Part shown: positions 38,161-49,466 of the stretch, piece by piece
Layout of the letters: each line of letters opens with the position of its first letter
How positions within the stretch are numbered: position 1 is the stretch's first letter
Assembly (NCBI RefSeq): GCF_019048065.1
Contig: NZ_CP077291.1
Coordinates: forward strand, 1,302,001 to 1,366,000
Reading direction: 5' to 3'
Source of the DNA: Citrobacter farmeri
GTDB lineage: Bacteria; Pseudomonadota; Gammaproteobacteria; Enterobacterales; Enterobacteriaceae
DNA: 64,000 bases
Notes under the pieces: model-generated
Databases searched by the model: none
What the model was told of the DNA's origin: nothing
Seen by the model: only the letters and a program-made list of their open reading frames with translations
Position numbers and translations under genes: made by a program

Positions 38161-39522
38161 ATGAAACTAAAGACCACATTGTTCGGCAATGTTTATCAGT
38201 TTAAGGATGTAAAAGAGGTGCTGGCGAAAGCCAACGAACTGCGTTCGGGGGATGTGCTGGCCGGCGTCGCGGCGCAAAGTTCGCAGGAGCGCGTGGCGGC
38301 GAAACAGGTGTTGTCGGAAATGACGGTGGCGGATATTCGCAACAACCCGGTGATTTCCTATGAAGAGGACTGCGTCACGCGTCTGATTCAGGACGACGTC
38401 AACGAGACGGCCTACAACCGCATTAAGAACTGGAGCATCAGTGAGCTGCGTGAGCACGTGCTGAGCGATGAAACCTCGGTTGATGATATTGCCTTTACGC
38501 GTAAAGGGTTGACCTCGGAAGTGGTGGCCGCGGTGGCGAAGATCTGTTCTAACGCCGATCTGATCTACGGCGGCAAGAAAATGCCGGTTATCAAAAAGGC
38601 CAACACCACGATCGGTATTCCGGGCACCTTCAGCTGTCGTCTACAGCCGAACGATACCCGTGACGATGTGCAGAGTATTGCCGCACAAATCTATGAAGGA
38701 CTCTCTTTCGGTGCCGGTGATGCGGTAATTGGCGTCAACCCGGTGACCGATGACGTGGAGAACTTAAGCCGCGTACTGGACACGGTGTATGGGGTGATCG
38801 ACAAGTTCAACATCCCGACCCAGGGCTGCGTGCTGGCACACGTTACCACTCAGATTGAAGCGATTCGTCGCGGCGCGCCGGGGGGGCTTATCTTCCAGAG
38901 TATCTGCGGCAGCGAAAAAGGCTTGAAAGAGTTCGGCGTGGAACTGGCAATGCTGGACGAAGCGCGTGCGGTAGGCGCGGAGTTTAACCGGATCTCCGGG
39001 GAAAACTGCCTGTACTTCGAAACCGGACAGGGCTCGGCGCTCTCCGCCGGGGCGAACTTCGGCGCGGATCAGGTGACGATGGAAGCCCGCAACTACGGTC
39101 TGGCGCGCCACTACGATCCGTTCCTGGTAAACACCGTGGTGGGTTTTATCGGGCCTGAGTATCTCTATAACGACCGGCAGATCATTCGTGCCGGTCTGGA
39201 AGACCACTTTATGGGCAAGCTGAGCGGCATCTCGATGGGCTGTGACTGCTGCTACACCAACCATGCCGATGCCGATCAGAACCTCAACGAAAACCTGATG
39301 ATTCTGCTCGCCACCGCGGGCTGTAACTACATCATGGGTATGCCGCTTGGCGACGACATCATGCTCAACTACCAGACGACCGCTTTCCACGATACCGCGA
39401 CCGTACGCCAGTTACTGAATCTGCGTCCGTCTCCGGAATTTGAGCGCTGGCTGGAAACGATGGGCATTATGGCAAATGGTCGCCTGACCAAACGGGCGGG
39501 CGATCCGTCACTGTTCTTCTGA
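38161..39522 (+). CDS. eutB: EutB, ethanolamine ammonia-lyase large subunit
   Basis: EutB forms the TIM-barrel active site of the adenosylcobalamin-dependent enzyme that splits ethanolamine to acetaldehyde and ammonia. The 453-residue protein equals the E. coli subunit. Recognisable parts include KANTTIGIPGTFSCRLQPND in the substrate channel, YFETGQGSALSAGANFGADQ and MGCDCCYTNHADADQNLNENLM. It partners with EutC, 20 bases downstream. There is no sign of disruption. Confidence 0.97.
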   Translation: MKLKTTLFGNVYQFKDVKEVLAKANELRSGDVLAGVAAQSSQERVAAKQVLSEMTVADIRNNPVISYEEDCVTRLIQDDVNETAYNRIKNWSISELREHVLSDETSVDDIAFTRKGLTSEVVAAVAKICSNADLIYGGKKMPVIKKANTTIGIPGTFSCRLQPNDTRDDVQSIAAQIYEGLSFGAGDAVIGVNPVTDDVENLSRVLDTVYGVIDKFNIPTQGCVLAHVTTQIEAIRRGAPGGLIFQSICGSEKGLKEFGVELAMLDEARAVGAEFNRISGENCLYFETGQGSALSAGANFGADQVTMEARNYGLARHYDPFLVNTVVGFIGPEYLYNDRQIIRAGLEDHFMGKLSGISMGCDCCYTNHADADQNLNENLMILLATAGCNYIMGMPLGDDIMLNYQTTAFHDTATVRQLLNLRPSPEFERWLETMGIMANGRLTKRAGDPSLFF

Positions 39523-39542
39523 TGACGCGGGGATGACAAACA

Positions 39543-40445
39543 ATGGATCAAAAACAGATTGAAGAAATTGTACGCAGCGTGATGGCGTCAATGGGACAGA
39601 CACAGCCGCAGCCACAGACCGCCGCCCCGTCGCCGCAGTCCTGCAACCAGCCACAGTGCGCGGCACCGTCCACCGCAGAAAGCTGTGCGCTGGATCTGGG
39701 CTCCGCCGAAGCGAAAGCGTGGATTGGCGTGGAGAATCCGCACCGTGCCGAGGTGCTGACTGAACTGCGGCGCAGTACCGCGGCGCGCGTCTGCACCGGA
39801 CGTGCCGGTCCGCGTCCGCGTACTCAGGCGCTGCTGCGCTTTCTCGCCGACCACTCGCGCTCGAAAGACACCGTACTGAAAGAAGTGCCGGAAGAGTGGG
39901 TGAAAGCCCAGGGGCTGCTGGAGGTCCGTTCGGAAATCAGCGACAAAAATCTCTACCTGACGCGCCCGGATATGGGGCGTCGACTGAGCCAGGAAGCCAT
40001 TGAGGCGCTGAAATCGCAGTGCGTGATGAGTCCGGATGTGCAGGTGGTCGTATCTGACGGCCTGTCTACCGATGCGATCACCGCGAACTACGAGGAGATC
40101 CTGCCGCCGCTGCTGTCCGGTCTGAAGCAGGCCGGGCTGAAGGTCGGGACGCCGTTCTTTGTCCGCTATGGTCGCGTGAAGATTGAAGACCAGATCGGCG
40201 AGATCCTCGGTGCGAAGGTGGTGATTCTGCTGGTCGGTGAACGTCCGGGGCTGGGGCAATCAGAAAGTCTCTCCTGCTATGCGGTCTATTCACCGAAGGT
40301 GGCGACCACCGTGGAGGCCGACCGTACCTGTATTTCCAACATCCACCAGGGCGGCACGCCGCCGGTAGAAGCGGCTGCTGTGATCGTGGATTTGGCCAAA
40401 CGTATGCTGGAGCAGAAAGCGTCCGGCATCAATATGACCCGTTAA
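39543..40445 (+). CDS. eutC: EutC, ethanolamine ammonia-lyase small subunit
   Basis: EutC binds cobalamin together with EutB. The 300-residue protein has an N-terminal amphipathic encapsulation peptide [23 protein letters not shown]-rich linker follows to about residue 50, then the cobalamin-binding domain with [28 protein letters not shown] and [21 protein letters not shown]. The linker is slightly longer than in E. coli (295 total). The peptide is known to carry EutBC into the compartment. Confidence 0.96.
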   Translation: MDQKQIEEIVRSVMASMGQTQPQPQTAAPSPQSCNQPQCAAPSTAESCALDLGSAEAKAWIGVENPHRAEVLTELRRSTAARVCTGRAGPRPRTQALLRFLADHSRSKDTVLKEVPEEWVKAQGLLEVRSEISDKNLYLTRPDMGRRLSQEAIEALKSQCVMSPDVQVVVSDGLSTDAITANYEEILPPLLSGLKQAGLKVGTPFFVRYGRVKIEDQIGEILGAKVVILLVGERPGLGQSESLSCYAVYSPKVATTVEADRTCISNIHQGGTPPVEAAAVIVDLAKRMLEQKASGINMTR

Positions 40446-40454
40446 GGAGGCATC

Positions 40455-41114
40455 ATGCCAGCATTAGATTTGATTCGACCCTCGGTCAGCGCGATGCGCG
40501 TGATTGCTTCCGTGAACGATGGGTTTGCACGCGAACTTAAATTACCGCCGCATATACGTAGCCTCGGTCTCATCACGGCAGATTCTGATGACGTCACGTA
40601 TATTGCCGCAGACGAAGCGACAAAACAGGCGATGGTTGAAGTGGTGTATGGCCGTTCGCTGTATGCCGGGGCGGCCCACGGGCCGTCACCGACCGCGGGT
40701 GAAGTGTTGATTATGTTGGGGGGGCCGAACCCGGCGGAAGTGCGCGCCGGTCTGGATGCGATGGTCGCCCATATCGAAGGCGGCGCGGCGTTCCAGTGGG
40801 CGAACGATGCAGAAAACACGGCGTTTCTGGCGCACGTGGTGTCGCGTACCGGTTCTTATCTTTCGTCAACGGCAGGCATTGCGTTGGGCGATCCGATGGC
40901 CTATCTGGTGGCACCGCCGCTGGAAGCGACGTATGGCATTGATGCGGCGATGAAATCTGCCGATGTCCAGTTGGTGACCTACGTGCCGCCACCGTCGGAA
41001 ACCAACTACTCGGCGGCGTTTTTAACCGGCAGCCAGGCTGCCTGTAAAGCCGCCTGCAATGCCTTTGCCGATGCGGTTCTGGATATCGCCCGTAACCCTG
41101 TTCAGCGCGCGTAA
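40455..41114 (+). CDS. eutL: EutL, trimeric tandem-BMC shell protein
   Basis: EutL carries two fused circularly permuted BMC domains and forms trimers with a central pore that can open and close. The 219-residue protein shows repeat one (about 1-110, [21 protein letters not shown]) and repeat two (about 111-219, [23 protein letters not shown]). Conserved cysteines near the C-terminus ([15 protein letters not shown]) fit the cysteine cluster reported near the pore. It follows eutC by nine bases with a strong AAGGAGG. Confidence 0.95.
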   Translation: MPALDLIRPSVSAMRVIASVNDGFARELKLPPHIRSLGLITADSDDVTYIAADEATKQAMVEVVYGRSLYAGAAHGPSPTAGEVLIMLGGPNPAEVRAGLDAMVAHIEGGAAFQWANDAENTAFLAHVVSRTGSYLSSTAGIALGDPMAYLVAPPLEATYGIDAAMKSADVQLVTYVPPPSETNYSAAFLTGSQAACKAACNAFADAVLDIARNPVQRA

Positions 41115-41126
41115 CGGAGGTCATCG

Positions 41127-41633
41127 ATGATCAATGCACTGGGGCTACTGGAAGTGGAGGGCATGGTTGCCGCCGTTGACGCGGCGGATGCCATGCTGAA
41201 AGCCGCCAATGTCAACCTGCTGAGCCATGAAGTGCTTGACCCGGGTAAGGTGACGCTGGTGGTGGAAGGCGATCTGGCGGCGTGCCGCGCGGCGCTGGAT
41301 GCTGGAAGCGCCGCGGCACAGCGGACCGGTCGCGTCATCAGCCGCAAAGAGATTGGTCGGCCAGAAGACGATACCCAGTGGCTGATCGGCGGATTTAAGC
41401 GGGCGTCGAAACCCTCTGAGCAGAAGAAAGCGCCGACGCCTGAAGCGCCTGCGCGGTCTGAATTCGCCGATGCGCTGTTGGCACAACTCGCCACAGTGCG
41501 TCAGGGGATGACGGCGGGAGAGGTCGCCGCGCACTTTGGCTGGCCGCTTGAAGAGGCCAGAAACGCGCTGGAACAACTCTTTACTGACGGGGCGTTGCGT
41601 AAACGCAGTAGTCGCTATCGCTTAAAAAATTAA
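41127..41633 (+). CDS. eutK: EutK, BMC shell protein with C-terminal helix-turn-helix domain
   Basis: EutK fuses an N-terminal BMC domain (about 1-90, LGLLEVEGMVAAVDAADAML) to a linker rich in K/P/A (about 95-112). A small C-terminal winged-helix domain (about 113-168, SEFADALLAQLATVRQGMTA...KRSSRYRLKN) has basic residues suited to nucleic-acid binding. E. coli EutK is 166 residues and is monomeric in solution. The wHTH domain's ligand is not established. It lies 12 bases after eutL. Confidence 0.94.
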   Translation: MINALGLLEVEGMVAAVDAADAMLKAANVNLLSHEVLDPGKVTLVVEGDLAACRAALDAGSAAAQRTGRVISRKEIGRPEDDTQWLIGGFKRASKPSEQKKAPTPEAPARSEFADALLAQLATVRQGMTAGEVAAHFGWPLEEARNALEQLFTDGALRKRSSRYRLKN

Positions 41634-41644
41634 CCTGTCGGAGG

Positions 41645-41670
41645 GCCGGACGTCTTACCAGGCGTCCGGC
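41645..41670 (+). promoter_or_regulatory. Hairpin just upstream of eutR
   Basis: GCCGGACG (41645-41652) pairs perfectly with CGTCCGGC (41663-41670) around a ten-base loop. It ends ten bases before the eutR ATG and is followed by ATAAAAGATC, not a T-run. It could be a partial terminator, an mRNA stabiliser or a translation-limiting structure. Confidence 0.55.
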
Positions 41671-41680
41671 ATAAAAGATC

Positions 41681-42733
41681 ATGAAAAAGACCCGTTCAGC
41701 CAGTTTGCACCATCTTTATCATGAAGCGTTACCCGAAGACGTTAAACTTACGCCAAAGGTTGAAGTGGATAACGTTCACCAGCGGCGGACCACGGATGTT
41801 TATGAGCACGCCCTGACGATCACCGCCTGGCAGCAGATTTACGATCAGCTTCATCCGGGGAAGTTTCATGGCGAATTCACGGAAATCCTGCTCGATGATA
41901 TCCAGGTTTTTCGCGAATACACCGGACTGGCGCTGCGTCAGTCTTGCCTGGTATGGCCGAACTCGTTCTGGTTTGGCATTCCGGCCACGCGCGGCGAGCA
42001 GGGATTTATTGGCGCCCAGTGTCTTGGCAGCGCCGAGATTGCGACTCGCCCCGGGGGGACTGAGTTCGAGCTGAGCACGCCGGATGATTATACGATTCTC
42101 GGGGTAGTTATCTCGGAAGATGTGATTTCCCGTCAGGCACAGTTCTTACATAATCCGGAAAGGGTGCTGCATATGCTGCGCAACCAGTCGGCGCTGGAGG
42201 TCAAAGAGCAGCACAAGGCGGCGCTGTGGGGCTTTGTCCAGCAGGCGCTGGCGACCTTTAGCGAGAGCCCGGAGAATCTTCATCAACCCGCAGTGCGTAA
42301 GGTGCTGGGGGATAATCTGCTGCTGGCGATGGGCATGATGCTGGAGGACGCGCGACCCATCAATTCGGCGGAGAGCATCAGCCATCAGGGCTACCGCAAA
42401 CTGCTCTCCCGGGCGCGGGACTATGTGCTGGACAATATGTCGGAGCCGTTGACGGTACTCGACCTCTGCAACCAGCTCCACGTCAGCCGTCGTACGTTGC
42501 AGAACGCATTTCACGCCATTTTAGGGATTGGCCCGAATGCATGGCTGAAGCGGATCCGCCTGAATGCAGTGCGACGGGAATTAATCAGCCCGTGGTCGCA
42601 GAGTACCACGGTCAAGGATGCGGCAATGCAGTGGGGATTCTGGCATTTAGGGCAGTTCGCTACCGACTACCAGCAACTGTTCGCCGAGAAGCCGTCGCTG
42701 ACGTTGCACCAGCGCATGCGCCAGTGGATGTAG
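41681..42733 (+). CDS. eutR: EutR, AraC-family activator of the eut operon
   Basis: EutR activates eut transcription when both ethanolamine and adenosylcobalamin are present. The 350-residue protein has an N-terminal ligand domain (1-240) and a C-terminal AraC double helix-turn-helix (about 250-350, with [38 protein letters not shown] and [21 protein letters not shown]). It is the last gene of the operon, 47 bases after eutK, across a hairpin. Its own RBS is weak. Read-through from the operon would provide positive feedback. Confidence 0.95.
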   Translation: MKKTRSASLHHLYHEALPEDVKLTPKVEVDNVHQRRTTDVYEHALTITAWQQIYDQLHPGKFHGEFTEILLDDIQVFREYTGLALRQSCLVWPNSFWFGIPATRGEQGFIGAQCLGSAEIATRPGGTEFELSTPDDYTILGVVISEDVISRQAQFLHNPERVLHMLRNQSALEVKEQHKAALWGFVQQALATFSESPENLHQPAVRKVLGDNLLLAMGMMLEDARPINSAESISHQGYRKLLSRARDYVLDNMSEPLTVLDLCNQLHVSRRTLQNAFHAILGIGPNAWLKRIRLNAVRRELISPWSQSTTVKDAAMQWGFWHLGQFATDYQQLFAEKPSLTLHQRMRQWM

Positions 42734-42739
42734 TGGCGT

Positions 42740-42814
42740 GCCTGATGGCGCTTCGCTTATCAGGCCTACAAAGACAGACCCCGTAGGCCGGATAAGGCGA
42801 AGCCGCCATCCGGC
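42740..42814. repeat. BIME between eutR and hemF
   Basis: Two REP units of opposite orientation (GCCTGATGGCGC...ATCAGGCCTAC and GTAGGCCGGATAAGGCG...CATCCGGC) separate the convergent genes eutR and hemF. Confidence 0.85.
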
Positions 42815-42847
42815 ATTAATAACGTCCTCAGACCTGGGGGTAATGCG

Positions 42848-44619
<1,772 letters not shown>

Positions 44620-44830
44620 ACGGCCTGAGTTGTAAAAAAAAGAATCCCGATGTTATATCGTATCGCGTAATCCGTTACGACGCTTGATGTTGAGAATTGT
44701 TTTACTTTTCATTTCAATACGTGACAATTGGCTATTATGCCATTTTTTCCGCCGTTTCGCGTCAGATATTGGCTAAATCAGTCGTTCACGCCATAATCAC
44801 TATTTTTAAGGCTAAAAGGGTCTCAATACC

Positions 44831-45256
44831 ATGGAGATACGCGTTTTTCGCCAGGAAGATTTCGAAGAGGTGATCACCCTCTGGGAGCGCTGCGATTTGC
44901 TGCGGCCGTGGAATGACCCCGAAATGGATATCGAGCGGAAGGTGAATCATGACGTCAGCCTGTTTCTCGTCGCAGAAGTGAACGGGGAAGTGGTGGGAAC
45001 AGTGATGGGCGGCTATGACGGCCATCGCGGGTCGGCCTATTATCTCGGTGTGCATCCGGAATTTCGCGGTCGCGGCATCGCCAATGCGCTGCTTAATCGA
45101 CTTGAGAAGAAACTCATCGCCCGCGGTTGCCCGAAGATTCAGATCATGGTGCGTGAAGATAACGATGTCGTGTTGGGGATGTATGAGCGACTCGGCTATG
45201 AGCATTCCGACGTGCTGTGTCTGGGGAAACGCCTGATCGAAGATGAAGAATACTGA
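44831..45256 (+). CDS. ypeA: YpeA, GNAT-family acetyltransferase
   Basis: This 141-residue GNAT N-acetyltransferase has the acetyl-CoA loop [24 protein letters not shown] at about 76-98. The N-terminal strand region [22 protein letters not shown] is also typical. The substrate is unknown. Length matches E. coli YpeA. It overlaps yfeZ by 14 bases, suggesting coupled expression, and is divergent from amiA. Confidence 0.92.
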   Translation: MEIRVFRQEDFEEVITLWERCDLLRPWNDPEMDIERKVNHDVSLFLVAEVNGEVVGTVMGGYDGHRGSAYYLGVHPEFRGRGIANALLNRLEKKLIARGCPKIQIMVREDNDVVLGMYERLGYEHSDVLCLGKRLIEDEEY

Positions 45257-45692
45257 GTTTCATCCTGCTGATTACGACAACCACGGTCATTTGCGTCTGC
45301 CCTTTTTATTCTGGCTGGTACTGCTGCTCCAGGCGCGGACCTGGGTGCTGTTTGTGATCGCAGGTTCCTCTCGCGAGCAGGGCACCGCGCTGCTAAATCT
45401 GTTTTATCCCGATCACGACAACTTTTGGCTGGGACTGCTGCCCGGCATTCCGGCGGTGCTGGCGTTTTTGCTCAGCGGACGACGTTACACCTTTGTACGT
45501 CTGTGGCATGCGTTGCGACCGCTGCTGATGGTGGCTCAGATGGCGCTGCTCTGCTGGCAGCCCGTGCTGTGGTTCAATGGCTCCCCTGTTAACGGCGTTG
45601 GCCTGGCGCTGGTGGTGGCCGATATTGTGGCGCTTCTCTGGCTACTGACCAACCGACGAATGCGTGCCTGTTTTGCCCTGGAAAAAGAATAA
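45243..45692 (+). CDS. yfeZ: YfeZ, inner-membrane protein (DUF2919)
   Basis: This 149-residue protein has four hydrophobic helices (about 20-42, 60-80, 98-116 and 122-140) and a conserved N-terminal soluble end, [13 protein letters not shown]. It belongs to the uncharacterised DUF2919 family. The start lies inside the end of ypeA. No function is known to me; the pairing with a GNAT enzyme is conserved in enterics. Confidence 0.88.
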   Translation: MKNTEFHPADYDNHGHLRLPFLFWLVLLLQARTWVLFVIAGSSREQGTALLNLFYPDHDNFWLGLLPGIPAVLAFLLSGRRYTFVRLWHALRPLLMVAQMALLCWQPVLWFNGSPVNGVGLALVVADIVALLWLLTNRRMRACFALEKE

Positions 45693-45752
45693 CGGAACTT
45701 TTTGGCGAAGCCGGACTCCAGGTAACGTTGAATATCAAAGAAAGGAAGTGAG

Positions 45753-46328
45753 ATGAAATCGCTGCGTGTATTGTTATGTGCCATGCCGCTGGTACTGACC
45801 GGCTGTTCGACGCTGTCGTCGGTAAACTGGTCCGCCGCTAATCCGTGGAACTGGTTTGGTTCATCGACAGAGGTGACCGAGCAGGGCGTTGGGGCGCTCA
45901 CGGCATCGACGCCACTGGATGAACAAGCCATTGCTGATGCGCTGGACGGCGACTATCGCCTGCGCAGTGGCATGAAAACCGAGAACGGCAATGTGGTACG
46001 CTTTTTCGAAGCTATGAACGGTGACAAGGTGGCGATGGTTATCCACGGCGAGCAGGGTAACATCAGCCGTATTGATGTCCTGGATAGCAAGATCCCTTCC
46101 GACGCAGGCGTTGACATTGGCACACCGTTTAGCGACCTCTACAGTAAAGCGTTCGGCAATTGTCAGCCTGCCAGCCACGATGAGCAGAGCGCGGTAGAAT
46201 GTAAAGCCGAAGGCAGCCAACATATCAGCTATCTCTTTACCGGTGAATGGAAGGGACCGGAAGGGCTAATGCCGCCAGACGATACGCTGAAAGCGTGGAA
46301 GGTGAGCAAAATTATCTGGCGTCGTTAA
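45753..46328 (+). CDS. yfeY: YfeY, putative outer-membrane lipoprotein
   Basis: This 191-residue protein has a signal peptide and lipobox VLTGCS with lipidated Cys18 and no Asp at +2, so outer-membrane sorting is likely. The DUF1131 (RpoE-regulated lipoprotein) body contains NPWNWFGSSTEVTEQGVGAL and a cysteine pair at GNCQPASHDEQSAVEC. In E. coli its promoter is RpoE-dependent. A perfect inverted-repeat hairpin follows, then yfeX. Confidence 0.9.
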   Translation: MKSLRVLLCAMPLVLTGCSTLSSVNWSAANPWNWFGSSTEVTEQGVGALTASTPLDEQAIADALDGDYRLRSGMKTENGNVVRFFEAMNGDKVAMVIHGEQGNISRIDVLDSKIPSDAGVDIGTPFSDLYSKAFGNCQPASHDEQSAVECKAEGSQHISYLFTGEWKGPEGLMPPDDTLKAWKVSKIIWRR

Positions 46329-46357
46329 TTTGCGTCTGAACAAACCCTGGAAAGTAA

Positions 46358-47323
<966 letters not shown>

Positions 47324-47366
47324 TTTTCTGCGTACTCACGTCGGTACTGGCAGCATAAAAATAGTG

Positions 47367-47392
47367 TCCCCGCCTCGGCGGGGATTATTTTT
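47367..47392 (+). terminator. Rho-independent terminator of yfeX
   Basis: TCCCCGCC and GGCGGGGA form an eight-pair stem with a two-base gap (the effective loop opens one or two pairs) followed by TTATTTTTAC. Confidence 0.82.
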
Positions 47393-47502
47393 ACCTAAGA
47401 TTTACCTTAATTAGTGAGCTGTTCCTCAGCACTTATCTGTTTTTACTGTATTTTCAGTGTTAATGGAGTGTGAGACTCCATTTTCACAAGGAGAGCATTG
47501 AA

Positions 47503-48294
47503 ATGGGTAAACTCACGGGCAAAACAGCATTGATTACGGGCGCATCACAGGGTATTGGCGAAGGTATCGCCAAAGTATTTGCACGCCATGGCGCGAACTT
47601 AATCTTGCTGGATATCTCCGATGAGATTGAAAAGCTGGCCGATGAACTGGGTGGCCGCGGGCATCGCTGTACGGCGGTGATTGCGGATGTGACCAATCCC
47701 GCGTCTGTGGCAGCGGCGCTGAAGAAAGCGAAAGCGGTGGAAGGCCGCATCGACATTCTGGTCAACAATGCGGGCGTTTGCCGTCTGGGAAGCTTCCTCG
47801 ACATGACTGACGAGGACCGCGATTTCCACATTGATGTGAACATCAAAGGCGTCTGGAACGTGACCAAAGCCGTTCTGCCGGAGATGATTAAGCGTAAAGA
47901 TGGACGCATTGTGATGATGTCATCGGTTACCGGCGACATGGTGGCCGATCCCGGGGAAACCGCCTATGCGTTATCGAAAGCGGCGATTGTGGGACTAACC
48001 AAATCGCTGGCGGTAGAGTATGCCCAGTCGGGGATTCGCGTGAATGCGATTTGCCCGGGCTACGTGCGTACCCCGATGGCAGAGAGCATTGCGCAGCAGT
48101 CAAATCCGGCCGATCCGGAGTCGGTGCTGACCGAGATGGCGAAGGCTATTCCGCTACGTCGACTGGCCAGCCCGCTGGAAGTGGGTGAACTGGCGGCTTT
48201 TCTCGCGTCCGATGAATCCAGCTATCTCACGGGTACACAAAACGTGATTGATGGGGGCAGCACACTGCCGGAGACCGTCAGCGTCGGCATCTGA
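47503..48294 (+). CDS. ucpA: UcpA, short-chain dehydrogenase/reductase
   Basis: UcpA is a classical SDR oxidoreductase; E. coli work links it to furfural tolerance, but the natural substrate is unknown. The 263-residue protein has the cofactor motif TGASQGIG (about 12-19), NNAGVCRLG (about 89), catalytic Ser in MMSSVTGD and YALSK (Tyr and Lys), with the C-terminal GTQNVIDGGSTLPE. The ATG at 47503 follows AAGGAGAG. Upstream it faces a small TGGAGT/ACTCCA hairpin. It lies next to the cysPUWA operon but ends in its own terminator. Confidence 0.93.
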   Translation: MGKLTGKTALITGASQGIGEGIAKVFARHGANLILLDISDEIEKLADELGGRGHRCTAVIADVTNPASVAAALKKAKAVEGRIDILVNNAGVCRLGSFLDMTDEDRDFHIDVNIKGVWNVTKAVLPEMIKRKDGRIVMMSSVTGDMVADPGETAYALSKAAIVGLTKSLAVEYAQSGIRVNAICPGYVRTPMAESIAQQSNPADPESVLTEMAKAIPLRRLASPLEVGELAAFLASDESSYLTGTQNVIDGGSTLPETVSVGI

Positions 48295-48303
48295 CGGCCG
48301 CGT

Positions 48304-48337
48304 AACCCCTTCTGATTCTCAGGAGGGGTTTTCTCTT
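48304..48337 (+). terminator. Rho-independent terminator of ucpA
   Basis: AACCCCTTCTGA pairs with TCAGGAGGGGTT (one G-U pair) around a three-base loop and is followed by TTCTCTTATT. Confidence 0.88.
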
Positions 48338-48364
48338 ATTCCCTTTTCAACTTTCAAATCAGTA

Positions 48365-48383
48365 AACGGTATATAAAACCGTT
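48365..48383 (+). promoter_or_regulatory. Inverted repeat upstream of cysP
   Basis: AACGGT and ACCGTT flank a seven-base AT centre, 67 bases upstream of cysP. It lies near a likely promoter (TATAAAT at 48401). It is a candidate operator, possibly for CysB, which is inferred from the gene's known control. Confidence 0.45.
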
Positions 48384-48449
48384 ACTCCTTTCACACTCGT
48401 TATAAATATTATGGCTATTAGAAAGTCATCAAATTTATAAGGGTGCGCA

Positions 48450-49466
48450 ATGGCCGTTAACTTACTGAAAAAAAGATATCTGACGCTGATGGCGTCGCTG
48501 TTACTGGTCGGTCAGGCGCAGGCGACGGAGCTATTGAATAGCTCATACGACGTCTCCCGAGAACTGTTTGCTGCCCTTAACCCGCCGTTCGAACAGCAGT
48601 GGGCGAAAGATAACGCTGGCGATAAGCTGACCATTAAGCAGTCGCATGCGGGCTCTTCAAAGCAGGCGCTGGCGATTTTACAAGGGCTGAAAGCCGATGT
48701 CGTGACCTACAACCAGGTGACCGACGTGCAGATCCTGCATGACAAAGGCAAGCTGATCCCGGCGGACTGGCAAAGCCGCCTGCCGAACAACAGTTCACCG
48801 TTCTACTCCACGATGGGATTCCTGGTGCGTAAAGGCAACCCGAAGAACATCCATGACTGGAATGACCTTGTCCGAACTGACGTGAAACTGATCTTCCCGA
48901 ATCCGAAAACCTCCGGTAACGCGCGTTACACTTATCTGGCCGCATGGGGCGCAGCCGATAGCGCGGATGGCGGCGATAAAGCCAAAACCGAACAGTTCAT
49001 GACGCAGTTCCTGAAAAACGTCGAAGTGTTTGATACCGGTGGTCGCGGCGCGACGACCACGTTTGCTGAACGCGGACTGGGCGATGTGTTGATAAGCTTC
49101 GAGTCTGAAGTGAACAACATTCGCAAACAGTATGAAGCGCAGGGTTTTGAAGTCGTTATCCCGAAAACCAATATTCTGGCCGAGTTCCCGGTCGCCTGGG
49201 TGGACAAAAACGTACAGGCCAACGGCACCGAGAAAGCGGCAAAAGCCTATCTGAACTGGTTGTACAGCCCGCAGGCGCAAACCATCATCACCGACTACTA
49301 CTACCGCGTGAACAACCCGGAGGTGATGGACAAGCTGAAAGATAAATTCCCGCAGACCGAACTGTTCCGCGTGGAAGAAAAGTTTGGCTCCTGGCCTGAG
49401 GTGATGAAAACCCATTTCACCAGCGGTGGCGAACTGGACAAACTGTTGGCGGCGGGGCGTAAGTAA
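48450..49466 (+). CDS. cysP: CysP, periplasmic thiosulfate-binding protein
   Basis: CysP delivers thiosulfate (and sulfate) to the CysUWA ABC transporter. The 338-residue protein has a signal peptide (residues 1-25, cleaved after AQA) and a SBP type-II fold. Recognisable segments are [50 protein letters not shown] and GGRGATTTF. It is the first gene of cysPUWA(M), whose transcription needs CysB with N-acetylserine in E. coli. The ATG of cysU overlaps its stop by one base. Confidence 0.96.
   Translation: MAVNLLKKRYLTLMASLLLVGQAQATELLNSSYDVSRELFAALNPPFEQQWAKDNAGDKLTIKQSHAGSSKQALAILQGLKADVVTYNQVTDVQILHDKGKLIPADWQSRLPNNSSPFYSTMGFLVRKGNPKNIHDWNDLVRTDVKLIFPNPKTSGNARYTYLAAWGAADSADGGDKAKTEQFMTQFLKNVEVFDTGGRGATTTFAERGLGDVLISFESEVNNIRKQYEAQGFEVVIPKTNILAEFPVAWVDKNVQANGTEKAAKAYLNWLYSPQAQTIITDYYYRVNNPEVMDKLKDKFPQTELFRVEEKFGSWPEVMKTHFTSGGELDKLLAAGRK

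Noticed and set aside
30250..42733. A second metabolosome type or novel cluster
   Set aside because: Every gene matches a known eut gene in canonical order, so nothing undescribed is needed to explain it.
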